Assembly: GCF_014212055.1 (NCBI RefSeq)
Contig: NZ_JACJVO010000025.1
Coordinates: 1 to 64,000 of the forward strand
Length of the DNA: 64,000 nucleotides
Direction of reading: 5' to 3'
Source of the DNA: Cohnella zeiphila
Lineage (GTDB): Bacteria > Bacillota > Bacilli > Paenibacillales > Paenibacillaceae
A program made the position numbers and the translations under genes. How positions within the stretch are numbered: position 1 is the stretch's first letter; every line of letters begins with the position of its first letter. The notes beneath the pieces were generated by a model. That model searched no databases. It was given only the letters and a program-made list of their open reading frames with translations, and was not told where the DNA came from. Of the stretch, positions 26,528-35,535 are shown piece after piece.

Positions 26528-27949
26528 ATGAAACGGCCGCATATCGTATTGATAACGATGGATGAGCTGCGCAAGGACAGTCTGAGCTGCTACGGCAACG
26601 AGGCGATCCGGACGCCGAATCTGGATGCGCTGGCTTCCGAATCGCTGCGCTTCGAACGTGCCTACACGGCCAGCCCGTGGTGCATGCCTTCCCGCTGCGC
26701 CATCTTGACGGGACAGCTGCCCCAACGCAATGGCGCCTACAGCAATTTCCGCGAATGCCGGATCGGTACGGGGACGCCGACGCTGTTCTCCGAGCTGAAG
26801 CGGGCCGGCTACCGGACGGCGATGTTCGGGAAATGCCATTTCCTCCCGGTGAACTACGGCGAAGCGCGGCCGGACCGGACGCTGCCGTATGATCGGCATC
26901 GCGATTATTATCTTGGGCTGGGCATCGACGACCTGGCGCTGCAGGACGGTAAGCTCGTGTCGGCATGGCATTACGACGATTTCAGCAAGGAGCTGGACGC
27001 GAACGGCTTGCTGGAGACGTATCGGGCGGCCGCCTGGGACAAATCGGCGCAGAAGGTCTATCCGTATCCGCTGCCCAAGGAGTGGCATCCGGACAGCTGG
27101 ACCGGACGCAAGGCGGAATCGTACATCGCCTCGTACGACCGGGAAGAGCCGCTGTTCGCTTGGATCTCGTTCAGCGGGCCGCATTACCCGTTCGACGCCC
27201 CGGCCGACTATTACGGCCGCGTCGACTTGAGCCGAGCGAGCCCGCGGCGGATGAAAGCGGGGGAACTGGACGATCCCGGCCGCATTCATCACGCCAGCTA
27301 CCACGGGCCCGGAAAAATTGACGGCGCCGGATCCGCGCCCGGCCGGGCGTGCAAAAATTACGGCGACGACTACTGGGAGCGACTGACGCGAAGCTACTAT
27401 GCGAACGTCTCGCAGATCGACGAACAAATCGGCCTCATCTCATCCGCGGTCAAGTCCCGATTGGGCGAGGACACGCTGATCGTTTTTACCGCGGATCACG
27501 GCGAAATGCTGGGTCACCACGGCATCTGGGGAAAGCACAACTGCGCCTACGAGGATGTGTGGAACGTGCCGCTGCTTGTCAAATATCCGAACGGACCAAC
27601 GGGAGTGGAAGAGAAATCGAAAGTGATGCTGACCGACATCATGCCGACCTTTCGGAAGGCGGCGGGATTGGCGGGGCCGGCGGTTGACGGCGCGGATTTC
27701 CTCGAGGTTGCCGCCGCGGGCGGTCACCGGTACGTGCATTGCGAAGGCGAAGGATTCGCCGCCGTCAGCGACGGCGTTCTCAAATACGTTCAAGTAAACA
27801 AGCCCGGCGAGCGCTTCGCCGAACTGCTGGATCTGGATAGGGACCCGAACGAGTTCGACAATCGCTTCGATCAGCCGGAATACGCCGCCCGCCAGTCGGA
27901 ATTACAGCAGGTGTTGACGGAATCGTTTATGCGTACGGTGCTAGGATAA
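26528..27949 (+). CDS. Formylglycine-type sulfatase 4
   Basis: A 473-residue cytoplasmic sulfatase. The signature CMPSR has Cys52 as the formylglycine precursor, followed by CAILTGQLP. Other motifs are LITMDELRKDSL and FTADHGEMLGHHG. I chose ATG 26528; a GTG at 26513 overlapping the previous gene is possible but abuts its ribosome binding site. It is the last gene of the ABC/sulfatase operon. An 805-bp gene-free segment with repeat arrays follows. Confidence 0.91.
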   Translation: MKRPHIVLITMDELRKDSLSCYGNEAIRTPNLDALASESLRFERAYTASPWCMPSRCAILTGQLPQRNGAYSNFRECRIGTGTPTLFSELKRAGYRTAMFGKCHFLPVNYGEARPDRTLPYDRHRDYYLGLGIDDLALQDGKLVSAWHYDDFSKELDANGLLETYRAAAWDKSAQKVYPYPLPKEWHPDSWTGRKAESYIASYDREEPLFAWISFSGPHYPFDAPADYYGRVDLSRASPRRMKAGELDDPGRIHHASYHGPGKIDGAGSAPGRACKNYGDDYWERLTRSYYANVSQIDEQIGLISSAVKSRLGEDTLIVFTADHGEMLGHHGIWGKHNCAYEDVWNVPLLVKYPNGPTGVEEKSKVMLTDIMPTFRKAAGLAGPAVDGADFLEVAAAGGHRYVHCEGEGFAAVSDGVLKYVQVNKPGERFAELLDLDRDPNEFDNRFDQPEYAARQSELQQVLTESFMRTVLG

Positions 27950-28011
27950 TCCGTTCGACTCATGGCCGAATCCCTCGGAGCGCGACGGGAATCGTTCGCA
28001 CCGACTTATGG

Positions 28012-28353
28012 CCGAAATCCCGTCGGCTCAGGAGGGAGCATTTCCCCCTCTTCAGCGCCTTTGCGTCGAAATCCCGCTGGCTCAGGAAGGTGAATGCCTC
28101 TCTTCTGCGCCTTTGCGCCGAAATCCCGCTGGCTCAGGAAGGAGAATGCCTCTCTTCTGCGCCTTTGAGTCGAAATCCCGTCGGCTCAGGAGAGGGTATG
28201 CCGCTCTCCTGAGCCTTTGCGTCGAAATCCCGCTGGCTCAGGAGGGAACCTGCCGCTCTCCTGCGCCTTTACTTCGAAATCCCGTCGGCTCAGGAGGGGG
28301 CATGCTGCTCTCCTGCGCATTTGCTTCGAAATCCCATCGGCTCAGGAGTCGGC
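28012..28353. repeat. Tandem array of about six 52-bp units
   Basis: The core TCGAAATCCCG(C/T)(T/C)GGCTCAGGA recurs with CTCA at 28027, 28081, 28133, 28185, 28237, 28289 and 28341. The spacing is 54 bp once and then 52 bp each time. Between cores lies CTCT(C/T)CTGCGCCTTT. As 52 is not a multiple of three, translation would change frame at every unit, so coding is unlikely. It lies directly downstream of the sulfatase operon. Confidence 0.88.
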
Positions 28354-28469
28354 AATGATCGCCTAGCCCTCGGAGATATTGCGATTTATTCGGAAGCTTC
28401 TATTGATCCGTCCCATGAGGATGCGGTCGGTATGAGGCTTTTTTCTCGCACAGCCAATCCTTTGAAGGA

Positions 28470-28650
28470 ATCCTGAGCAAAGGGGATTTCGAAAGAAAAG
28501 GGAAAATAGAAGGCTTCCTGAGCGACGGGGATTTCGAAGTAAAGGGAAAAAAGAAAGTGTTCTGAGCGAAGGGGAATTCGAGGTTGAGAAAAAAAAGGAT
28601 GTCCTGAGCGACGGGGATTTCGAAGATAAGAAACAAATAGAGGAATGCCG
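28470..28650. repeat. Four diverged repeat units, inverted relative to the 28.0-28.35 kb array
   Basis: The motif CCTGAGCGACGGGGATTTCG, or a near match, occurs at 28472, 28517, 28561 and 28603, about 42-45 bp apart, with purine-rich spacers. Its reverse complement (CGAAATCCCCGTCGCTCAGG) is nearly the core of the preceding array. The two arrays therefore face each other across about 110 bp of unrelated sequence. The HAD gene begins about 100 bp further right. Confidence 0.82.
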
Positions 28651-28754
28651 GGGGATTCGCCGGATGCAAAAGCATGGTACGATAAGAGAGCGAATAATAG
28701 GCCGACAAGGATCCCAGGAGAACGGTCGGCCGGGGAGAGGAAGGGAGAAACCGC

Positions 28755-29399
28755 ATGCTGAAATGTCTCATCTTCGACTTGGACGGAACGATCGGCAATA
28801 CGCTGCCGCTGTGCATCGCCGCTTTTCGGAAATCGATCGAGCCTCTGGCCGGTCGAAGCGTAAGCGATCAGGAGATCATCGACACGTTCGGACCCTCCGA
28901 GGAAGGAACGATCCGGGCGTTGATCCCCGAACACGAGGAACGGGGAGTCGAGGATTATTTGGCGCATTACCGGGGCTTGCACGCGATGTGCGAGGCTCCC
29001 TTCGACGGGATGAAGGAGATTCTGGAGCTGGCGCGAAGCCGGGGAGCGCGGCTGGCCATGGTGACCGGCAAGGGGGCTCGCAGCGCAGTGATTACGCTGG
29101 ACGTATTCGGCATCCGCGAGTTTTTCGAGATCGTCGAGACGGGCTCGCCGGACGGACCGCGGAAAGTGCAGGGAATCGGGAACGTTCTGAAGAGCCTTGA
29201 AATCGCGCCCGAGGAGAGCTTGTACATAGGAGACACGCCAAGCGATATCGTGTCCTCGAGAGAAGCGGGGGTGCCCATTGCCGCCGCCGCATGGGCCGAA
29301 ACGGCGGAGCCGGAGCGTCTGAGAGAGCTGGAGCCGGATGAGATGTTTACGGATCTCGAGCAGTTCAAGGCATACCTCGAGAAAGTTCTTCCGCAGTAA
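28755..29399 (+). CDS. HAD-superfamily hydrolase, phosphoglycolate phosphatase-like
   Basis: A 214-residue cytoplasmic HAD phosphatase of subclass I. The nucleophile motif is FDLDGTIGNTLP at residues 7-18. A helical cap follows, then motif II/III as MVTGKGARSA and motif IV as YIGDTPSDI. PpaX/Gph relatives act on phosphoglycolate, pyrophosphate or sugar phosphates; the substrate cannot be fixed here. A GGAAGGGAG site precedes the ATG. It stands alone between repeat arrays and a convergent two-component system. Confidence 0.88.
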   Translation: MLKCLIFDLDGTIGNTLPLCIAAFRKSIEPLAGRSVSDQEIIDTFGPSEEGTIRALIPEHEERGVEDYLAHYRGLHAMCEAPFDGMKEILELARSRGARLAMVTGKGARSAVITLDVFGIREFFEIVETGSPDGPRKVQGIGNVLKSLEIAPEESLYIGDTPSDIVSSREAGVPIAAAAWAETAEPERLRELEPDEMFTDLEQFKAYLEKVLPQ

Positions 29400-29400
29400 T

Positions 29401-29438
29401 CCGCGGGAGCGACGCCGGCTTGCATTCCGCTCCCGCGG
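29401..29438. terminator. Long GC-rich hairpin between convergent genes
   Basis: CCGCGGGAGCG (29401-29411) pairs perfectly with CGCTCCCGCGG (29428-29438) around a 16-nt loop, starting one base after the HAD stop. There is no T tract, so it may be a weak bidirectional terminator or a 3' mRNA-protecting hairpin. Confidence 0.6.
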
Positions 29439-29444
29439 CCTCGC

Positions 29445-30206
29445 CTATAGATGGAACTCCTTCGGAGCGACGCCGGTCACTTGCTTGAACAAGCGGCTGA
29501 AGTAGAACGGGTCCGGATATCCGACGCGCTCGGCGACTTCCTTGACGGTCAGCTCCGGATGGCGGGAGAGCAAATACTTCGCTTCCTGGATGCGAAGGGA
29601 GATCAAGTATTTGGACGGTAGCTCCCCCGTGTGCTTGAGGAAGATTTTGCTCAGATAAGACGGCGCGAAGTTGAAGCTGCGCGAGATTTCCTCGAGGCTC
29701 AGATCTCGGGCGAAATTCTCGCGCAAATAGTGCCGGACGAGCTCGACGATCGCCTCCGGTTTGTCGGCGCGGCCGGCGGCGCCTTCGAGGTTTTTGCCCG
29801 TGCGCCGCTGCTCGTTCTCGATCGACGTCTGCGCATGGGCGAGCGCCTTCTTCAGCTCGGCCGGCTTGATCGGCTTCAGCAAGTATTCGCTGACGTCGTA
29901 GCGCAGCGCTTGGCGGGCGTATTCGAAATCGGCGTAGCCGGTCGCGATGATCTTGCGGATGCGCGGGAAATGGAGATGGAGAGACTTGATCAGCGCAAGA
30001 CCGTCCATGACCGGCATCCGGATGTCGGTGACGACGAGATCGACCGGCTCTTTCCTCACGAATTCGAGCGCGCCCCGACCGTCCTGCGCCGTGCAGACGA
30101 TGGCAAAGTCGGGGCCCGTCGCCTCGATTTTTTTGACCAGATTGTTGCGGATCAATTCCTCGTCCTCCGCGACGACGATTCGAATCGGCAGCTTCGCATC
30201 CATCAT
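29445..30206 (-). CDS. Response regulator, receiver plus AraC DNA-binding domain
   Basis: A compact 253-residue regulator of the YesN class. The receiver has an acidic pocket in VVAEDEE, Asp61 in VTDIRMPVMDG and a lysine in EYLLKPIK. The AraC domain follows directly (LSLEEISRSFNFAPSYLSKI, then LTVKEVAERVGYPDPFYFSR). It lacks the long central region seen in the other two regulators. It starts 3 bp after the sensor kinase stop behind GGGAGG, so they are coupled. The divergent ABC transporter at 32287 is the probable target. Confidence 0.93.
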   Translation of the reverse strand: MMDAKLPIRIVVAEDEELIRNNLVKKIEATGPDFAIVCTAQDGRGALEFVRKEPVDLVVTDIRMPVMDGLALIKSLHLHFPRIRKIIATGYADFEYARQALRYDVSEYLLKPIKPAELKKALAHAQTSIENEQRRTGKNLEGAAGRADKPEAIVELVRHYLRENFARDLSLEEISRSFNFAPSYLSKIFLKHTGELPSKYLISLRIQEAKYLLSRHPELTVKEVAERVGYPDPFYFSRLFKQVTGVAPKEFHL

Positions 30207-30209
30207 TTC

Positions 30210-32075
30210 TCAGCCTCCCATTCTTGCGGATCCTCCGATAACGACAGCGGCCCCGCCTCCCGGGCGGTTCGACGCTTCAAAGCGGAATCGCTCGCCATAG
30301 CCCAGCTTCATCCGGATGTACACGTTGATCAGTCCCATGCCGTCCAGCTTCAAGGTCGGAAAAACGCCCGTCCGCTCGGCTTCGGCAATTCGCTCCTTCA
30401 GCCGGGCCAGCGCTTCCTCGCTGAATCCCGGGCCGTTGTCGGTCACTTCGATCCGCCATTCTTCCTCTTGCATGGTGCCGGCGACCCGGATGGCCCAGGG
30501 CGGCTCGCGGGTCGTCGCGAACTTGAGCGCGTTCTCGACGAGCGGCTGGACGATCAGCTTCGGAACGCGGATGGGGAGCAGCCGTTCGTCGACGTCGAAT
30601 TCGCACTGCAGCTTGGCGCCGTGCCGAATGCGGTTTACCTCCAAGTAACGACTCGTATGCTCGAGCTCGGTCTCCAGGTCGGCGGTCGATTCGTCGGACG
30701 TAATGTAGCGCAGAATGTCGGACAAGTTGCCTACCATGGCGACGATCTGCTCGTTCATGTTCTCCTCGGCCATCGCCCCGATCGTCGCGAGCGTGTTGTA
30801 CAGGAAATGCGGGTTCATCTGCGCTTGCAGAGCGACCATCTTGGATTGAAGCTCCTGCGCCTGCGACAGCAGCAGCTGGTCCATCGATTGCTTGAGCCGC
30901 GAGCTCATCTGCACGAACGAAGAGTGAAGCTGATCGAGCTCGTTCAAGCCGCTGTTCAGCTCTTTGGCCGTGACCAGGCCGGAGCCGAGATCGTCGAGGC
31001 GGATGCCTCGGATCGTGCGGTGAATCTTCAGTATCGGACGCGTGATCCGCTTCGCGGCGGCGAACGACAGGAAGATGGCCAGCAGCAGGATGGCGACCGC
31101 GACGAATGCCATTGTTCTTGTAAAGGCGGTCAGCGGCTTCAGCAGCTTCCGTTCGCCGACGATCATGACCGTATTCCACCCGGTAAAGTCGGAGCGATGA
31201 TACGACAGCAGCTCTCTCTCGCCCGTTCCCGGGTTGCGGAACGAAGAGGTGAACGACGCGAGGCCGGCGCCGAAGCGCTCGTTCCCGAATTGGATGTACG
31301 GCTCGTAGCGCTTGGCGTCCGCGCTGTAAGGATAGACGATGCGGCCTGCGCCGTCGAAGACGAGGACGTTTTCGTCGTAGCCGTTTTTTTTGGCGAAATT
31401 CAGAATGCCCTGGAAAATCTTGTTCGCATACTGCTTCACCTCGACGATGCCGATCGGGACGTTGTAATTGTCGTAGAACAGGCGAAATAAAGAGACCGAA
31501 TACTGCTCCTCGCTGGACGAAATATACTTCGACATTTCCGCATCCGCTACGGGGAGGTCGATATATTTGCCCGCGGCGTTCCGCACGGCTTCATACCACG
31601 GCTTGGCTGCCGGATCGTAGGCGCGTTCTCCGTTGTCGAAGCCGTTGCCGTACACCCGGCCCTGAAAGTCGTACAAGTACAGCTGCTCGACCGGCCGGGA
31701 AGGCCCGATGGCGGCGGTCAGAATGTCGGACAGCTCCTTGGCGCTCTGGATGCTGCTGTCTCCGGGCACGTTGGCCGGAGCATCCTGCACGGCGGTCCGA
31801 TGGTTCTCCGAATCGGCCAAATACTTCTTGAAATGATCCTTCACCAGATTGGAGTACATGACGTTCAAGGAGACGTCGTTCATCTTGCGAAGCTCCGAAT
31901 CGGTCTGGTCCTGGATCGACTGGCCGATGCTCTCCAGCGAGGCGGTCGCGTTCTTCTTGAGCAGATCGGAAGTCCACCAATAAAACCAGACGACAAGGAT
32001 GGAGAAAACGACGATAATGATGAGCGAGTAGGTCGAGAACAGAATCGTCCGAATGTTGCGAAGCTTGCTCGGCAT
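30210..32075 (-). CDS. YesM-type sensor histidine kinase
   Basis: A 621-residue membrane kinase: TM1 near residues 10-32, an extracytoplasmic Cache-like domain to about 300, TM2 near 312-335, a HAMP linker, the histidine in MNPHFLYNTLATIGAM, and an HATPase with VENALKFA, NGPGFS and GMGLINVYIRM. Its gene is divergent from the binding-protein gene 212 bp away and cotranscribed with its response regulator. It probably senses the sugar carried by that binding protein. Confidence 0.93.
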   Translation of the reverse strand: MPSKLRNIRTILFSTYSLIIIVVFSILVVWFYWWTSDLLKKNATASLESIGQSIQDQTDSELRKMNDVSLNVMYSNLVKDHFKKYLADSENHRTAVQDAPANVPGDSSIQSAKELSDILTAAIGPSRPVEQLYLYDFQGRVYGNGFDNGERAYDPAAKPWYEAVRNAAGKYIDLPVADAEMSKYISSSEEQYSVSLFRLFYDNYNVPIGIVEVKQYANKIFQGILNFAKKNGYDENVLVFDGAGRIVYPYSADAKRYEPYIQFGNERFGAGLASFTSSFRNPGTGERELLSYHRSDFTGWNTVMIVGERKLLKPLTAFTRTMAFVAVAILLLAIFLSFAAAKRITRPILKIHRTIRGIRLDDLGSGLVTAKELNSGLNELDQLHSSFVQMSSRLKQSMDQLLLSQAQELQSKMVALQAQMNPHFLYNTLATIGAMAEENMNEQIVAMVGNLSDILRYITSDESTADLETELEHTSRYLEVNRIRHGAKLQCEFDVDERLLPIRVPKLIVQPLVENALKFATTREPPWAIRVAGTMQEEEWRIEVTDNGPGFSEEALARLKERIAEAERTGVFPTLKLDGMGLINVYIRMKLGYGERFRFEASNRPGGGAAVVIGGSARMGG

Positions 32076-32179
32076 ACGGCTCCTCCGGGCGAATGAGATC
32101 GCTTACAGCATTTATTGTGCTTGCTGCCCGAACGTTTGTCAAAAGCAAAAAAAAGATTCGGTTAAATAAAGACATGAAA

Positions 32180-32193
32180 TGTAACCGTTTTCT
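32180..32193 (+). promoter_or_regulatory. Candidate CcpA (cre) site upstream of ABC operon 2
   Basis: TGTAACCGTTTTCT matches the cre consensus TGWNANCGNTNWCA at 13 of 14 positions. It lies 27 bp upstream of TATAAT at 32220-32225 and about 95 bp before the binding-protein start, a position suited to catabolite control. Confidence 0.5.
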
Positions 32194-32219
32194 CCATGGA
32201 GGCGGCGGCGCCGACCTTT

Positions 32220-32225
32220 TATAAT
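32220..32225 (+). promoter_or_regulatory. Possible -10 element of ABC operon 2
   Basis: TATAAT lies 61 bp before the GTG start. No convincing -35 is at 16-18 bp, consistent with activation by the divergent response regulator. GCAAGCGG follows shortly after, as at the 20.0-kb promoter. Confidence 0.4.
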
Positions 32226-32286
32226 CGGATTGTGCAAGCGGATTCAACCCAAAAACGAAGGTTCATTCTGCAGGGGGAGTGATCGC

Positions 32287-33687
32287 GTGAAAAAATGGTT
32301 ATCGGCTTCCGTCGCGTTAGCGATGGCGGGCGGGCTGCTGGCAGGATGCGGCGGCGGAAACGACGGCAACAACGGCAGCAACGGAGGCAACGGCGGCAGC
32401 AGCGACAACGGCGGTTCGTCCGCTTCGGCTCCGGCTTCTTCGGCCGCGGCTTCCAGCTCCGCTTCCGCGGGCGGCAAGAAGGACGTCACCTTGACCTATA
32501 TCGCCAGCCAAGGGTGGATCAAGGACGCGGAGATGCAGCTGGCCAAGAAGTTCGAGGAAGAGACCGGCATCCATATCGACTATCAGATCATCCCGGCCGA
32601 CCAGTACTTCAACGTACTGAAGACGAAGCTGAACGCGGGCGAAGGACCGGACCTGTTCGGCGGACAGAGCGGGAAAAGCGAGATCAGCCTCAACTACAAC
32701 GTCGAGAAGAACGCCGTCGATCTGACCGACCAGGAGTGGACGAAGCGCGAAGACCCGCTGTCCCTGGATCAGCTGTCTCTGAACGGCAAAGTGTACGCGC
32801 AGACGATCTGGGACACGTCGAGCAGCTTCGTCGTCGTGTACAACAAGAAGATTTTCGCCGACCAAGGTTTGACCGTGCCGAAGACGTACGCGGAATTCAA
32901 GGACCTCTGCCTGAAGCTGCAAAAAGCCGGCATCATTCCGCTGTACGAACCGATCGCCGACGGCTGGCACCATACGCTCTGGTTCGCGGAGCCGGGTCCG
33001 CAGTATGACAAGCTGCAGCCGAACCTGTACGACGATCTGAACGCCAACAAGACGAATTTCGCGGCCAGCGGTCCGCTGAAGACGGCCTTGACCCAGATCA
33101 AGGAGATGTACGATCTCGGCTTCTTCGGCGACAACGCGTTGTCCGACACGGGCGCCGAATCGGCCAACAAGATGGCCAGCGGCCAGTACGCGATGTCGCT
33201 CGCGAACCAAAGCCTCGTGACCGACATCGAGAAGGCGAACCCGGACATGAAGGCGACCGATTTCGGCTTCTTCGTCGCCCCGATCGCCGACAACCAAATC
33301 TACTATATCAATCCGGGCGGTCCGAGCAAGTTCGTTTATTCCGGCGGCAAGCACATCGAGGAAGCCAAGGAGTATCTCGCCTACCTCGCCAAGCCGGAAA
33401 ACCTGCAATACATGCTGGATAACGACCCGACCGTCTCCAACCTCAACTTCTCCGGCCTCAAAGACAAATACACCGACGAGCAGAAGAAGCTGCACGAGAT
33501 GTATCCGGAGCAAGGAACCGACATCCAGGACTACGTCAACTACGTGAACCCGCAATGGATGGACATCGGCAAAGACATCGTCGCCATGTTCGGAGGCGCG
33601 ATGAACGTGGACGACGTGCTGAAAAGCATTGACAAGCGCCGCACCGACATGGCCAAGGTCGCCAAAGACCCGGCCTGGAACAGTTAA
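32287..33687 (+). CDS. Extracellular solute-binding lipoprotein of sugar ABC transporter 2
   Basis: A 466-residue lipoprotein with a lipobox MAGGLLAGC (cysteine near residue 21) and a Gly/Asn/Ser tether, then a family-1 solute-binding protein (LTYIASQGWIKDAEMQLAKK, GGQSGKSE, PKTYAEFKDL). GTG 32287 follows GGGGGAG. It is divergent from its likely two-component regulators and followed by two permeases. A strong hairpin between it and the permease gene probably keeps binding-protein levels above permease levels. The cargo sugar is unknown; nearby GH29 and GH95 enzymes make fucosylated oligosaccharides plausible. Confidence 0.92.
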   Translation: MKKWLSASVALAMAGGLLAGCGGGNDGNNGSNGGNGGSSDNGGSSASAPASSAAASSSASAGGKKDVTLTYIASQGWIKDAEMQLAKKFEEETGIHIDYQIIPADQYFNVLKTKLNAGEGPDLFGGQSGKSEISLNYNVEKNAVDLTDQEWTKREDPLSLDQLSLNGKVYAQTIWDTSSSFVVVYNKKIFADQGLTVPKTYAEFKDLCLKLQKAGIIPLYEPIADGWHHTLWFAEPGPQYDKLQPNLYDDLNANKTNFAASGPLKTALTQIKEMYDLGFFGDNALSDTGAESANKMASGQYAMSLANQSLVTDIEKANPDMKATDFGFFVAPIADNQIYYINPGGPSKFVYSGGKHIEEAKEYLAYLAKPENLQYMLDNDPTVSNLNFSGLKDKYTDEQKKLHEMYPEQGTDIQDYVNYVNPQWMDIGKDIVAMFGGAMNVDDVLKSIDKRRTDMAKVAKDPAWNS

Positions 33688-33711
33688 CCGGACGCCAACG
33701 CAGCGGCGTGC

Positions 33712-33746
33712 TCCCGACGAACGCGGAATAACCGCGTTCGTCGGGA
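33712..33746 (+). promoter_or_regulatory. 15-bp perfect hairpin between binding-protein and permease genes
   Basis: TCCCGACGAACGCGG (33712-33726) and CCGCGTTCGTCGGGA (33732-33746) form a perfect stem with a 5-nt loop AATAA. There is no T tract. Hairpins at this place in ABC operons commonly stabilise the binding-protein message or reduce read-through. Confidence 0.8.
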
Positions 33747-33804
33747 ACCGTCGGTTCCACCGAACGTTCTAACGCGGAAAAATCGCGAGTGGAGATGAGG
33801 CTTC

Positions 33805-34680
33805 ATGCTGAGAAACAAGACGTATCCTTTTTACTTTACGTGGCCGACGCTTCTGCTCTATGCCGTCTTTTTCGTCGTACCTGGATTGATCGGCTTCTAT
33901 TACGCCCTGACCGACTGGAACAGCTACTCGGATCAAATCAACTTCATCGGTCTCGACAACTTCAAGACGCTGTTCTCCTCCGGGGAGAACTACGTGAGCT
34001 ACATCGTGAACACGTTGAAATTCACGGTCGCGACCGTCGTGCTCAAAACGGGGTTCGGCCTTCTATTCGCTCTCGCGCTGAACGAGGGCATCAAGTTCAA
34101 AGGGTTCCATCGCGTCATGATCTTCATGCCGTCGATCATTCCGATGCTCGTCGTCGGCCTGATTTTCAAATCGGTGCTGAACCCGGCCACAGGGCTGCTG
34201 AACGAGAGCTTGCGGTCGGTCGGGCTGGACTTCCTGGCGCAGAAGTGGCTCGTCGACGTGCATTGGGCGTTCAAATCGATCATCGGCGTCGATACGTGGA
34301 AGGGCGTCGGCTATATCATGATCATTCTGCTGGCCGGCCTGCAGTCGATCTCCCGCACGTATTACGAGGCGGCGGAGATCGACGGCGCGGGCGCCTGGCA
34401 GAAGTTCCGGGCGGTCACCGTTCCGCTGCTGACGCCTGCGCTCGTCGTGACGACGGTGCTCAATCTGCTGTACGGGCTGAAAGTGTTCGAGGCGGTGTAC
34501 GTGCTGACCAACGGCGGACCGGGCTATGCGACGGACGTTTTGTATACGGCGATTTTCAAGGAGTTCTCGATGGGCCGGTACGGCGTCGGAACCGCCCTGT
34601 CGTCGCTGCTGTTCCTCGTGATGACGATCGTCGGTTATTTCGTCGTTCGCCTGATGGCCCGAGAGGAGGCGGACCATTGA
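33805..34680 (+). CDS. Sugar ABC transporter permease, MalF/UgpA-like
   Basis: A 291-residue permease with six transmembrane segments, starting with a MalF-like hydrophobic stretch (WPTLLLYAVFFVVPGLIGF) and carrying the EAA loop YYEAAEIDGAGAWQKFRA. A GGAGATGAGG site precedes its ATG. Its stop overlaps the start of the second permease (TGATG), indicating coupling. Confidence 0.93.
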   Translation: MLRNKTYPFYFTWPTLLLYAVFFVVPGLIGFYYALTDWNSYSDQINFIGLDNFKTLFSSGENYVSYIVNTLKFTVATVVLKTGFGLLFALALNEGIKFKGFHRVMIFMPSIIPMLVVGLIFKSVLNPATGLLNESLRSVGLDFLAQKWLVDVHWAFKSIIGVDTWKGVGYIMIILLAGLQSISRTYYEAAEIDGAGAWQKFRAVTVPLLTPALVVTTVLNLLYGLKVFEAVYVLTNGGPGYATDVLYTAIFKEFSMGRYGVGTALSSLLFLVMTIVGYFVVRLMAREEADH

Positions 34681-35501
34681 TGCTGCGCAAACGAAGTCTC
34701 GGTCTGCTCCGCAACGTTTTCGCCTGGGTGCTCAGCCTGCTCATGTTCATCCCGCTGCTGCTTATCGTCCTCAATTCGCTGAAGGACAAAATTCACGCGA
34801 ACACCATGAGCATGGCGCTGCCCCGGAAGCTGGAGTGGAGCAATTACTCCGTCGTCATCAAGGAAGGCAAGCTTATTTCCTCCTTCTTCAACAGCTTGTT
34901 CTACGCCAGCGTCTCCACCGTGCTCGGCTTGCTGCTGGCCTCGATCGCGGCCTACGTGTTCGCCCGCAACCGGACGAGGCTGAACCGGGCCATGTACCTG
35001 TTCGTCATTCTCGGCATCGCCATGCCGATCAACTTCGTCACGACGACCAAGGTGATGCAGCTGACGCATCTGATGAACACGCAGCTCGGCATCATCGTGC
35101 TGCTCGCGGTCATCTCGATTCCGTTCAGCGTGTTCCTGATCTACGGATTCGTCGGTTCGGTGCCGCGGGAGCTGGACGAAGCGGGCATCGTCGACGGCTG
35201 CTCGCCGCTCAAGCTGTTTTTCGCGGTCGTGCTGCCGCTGCTCGCGCCGGTGCTGGTTACGGTCGCGATCCTGAACTTCATGGGCGGCTGGAACGACTTC
35301 GTGCTGCCGCTCTATTACCTCAACAGCTCGGACAAATGGCCGATGACGCTGGCGGTGTACAACTTTTTCGGACGGTTCCAGGTCAACTGGAACCTCGTGT
35401 CGGCGGACATCGTGCTGACGACGCTGCCGGTTATCGTCATCTATCTGCTCGGACAGAAGTACATCATCTCGGGCATGACGTCCGGCTCGGTCAAAGGGTA
35501 G
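34680..35501 (+). CDS. Sugar ABC transporter permease, MalG/UgpE-like
   Basis: A 273-residue permease with six transmembrane segments, EAA loop ELDEAGIVDGCSPLKLFF and the common C-terminal ending KYIISGMTSGSVKG. It starts within the stop codon of the preceding permease. An AraC-type regulator gene begins within the next 35 bp, so the operon may continue through the regulator and fucosidase. Confidence 0.93.
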   Translation: MLRKRSLGLLRNVFAWVLSLLMFIPLLLIVLNSLKDKIHANTMSMALPRKLEWSNYSVVIKEGKLISSFFNSLFYASVSTVLGLLLASIAAYVFARNRTRLNRAMYLFVILGIAMPINFVTTTKVMQLTHLMNTQLGIIVLLAVISIPFSVFLIYGFVGSVPRELDEAGIVDGCSPLKLFFAVVLPLLAPVLVTVAILNFMGGWNDFVLPLYYLNSSDKWPMTLAVYNFFGRFQVNWNLVSADIVLTTLPVIVIYLLGQKYIISGMTSGSVKG

Positions 35502-35535
35502 GCGCCAGGAGGGGATTCGCATCTTTTACCACGAC

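Noticed and set aside
28012..28353. CRISPR array
   Set aside because: The units are contiguous and similar throughout, with no unique spacers, no constant repeat of 24-37 bp and no cas genes nearby.
28008..28358. Plus-strand frame of 116 codons through the 52-bp array, and minus-strand frames through 28386-28982
   Set aside because: Repeat-derived frames; a 52-bp period changes frame at each unit and there is no ribosome binding site.
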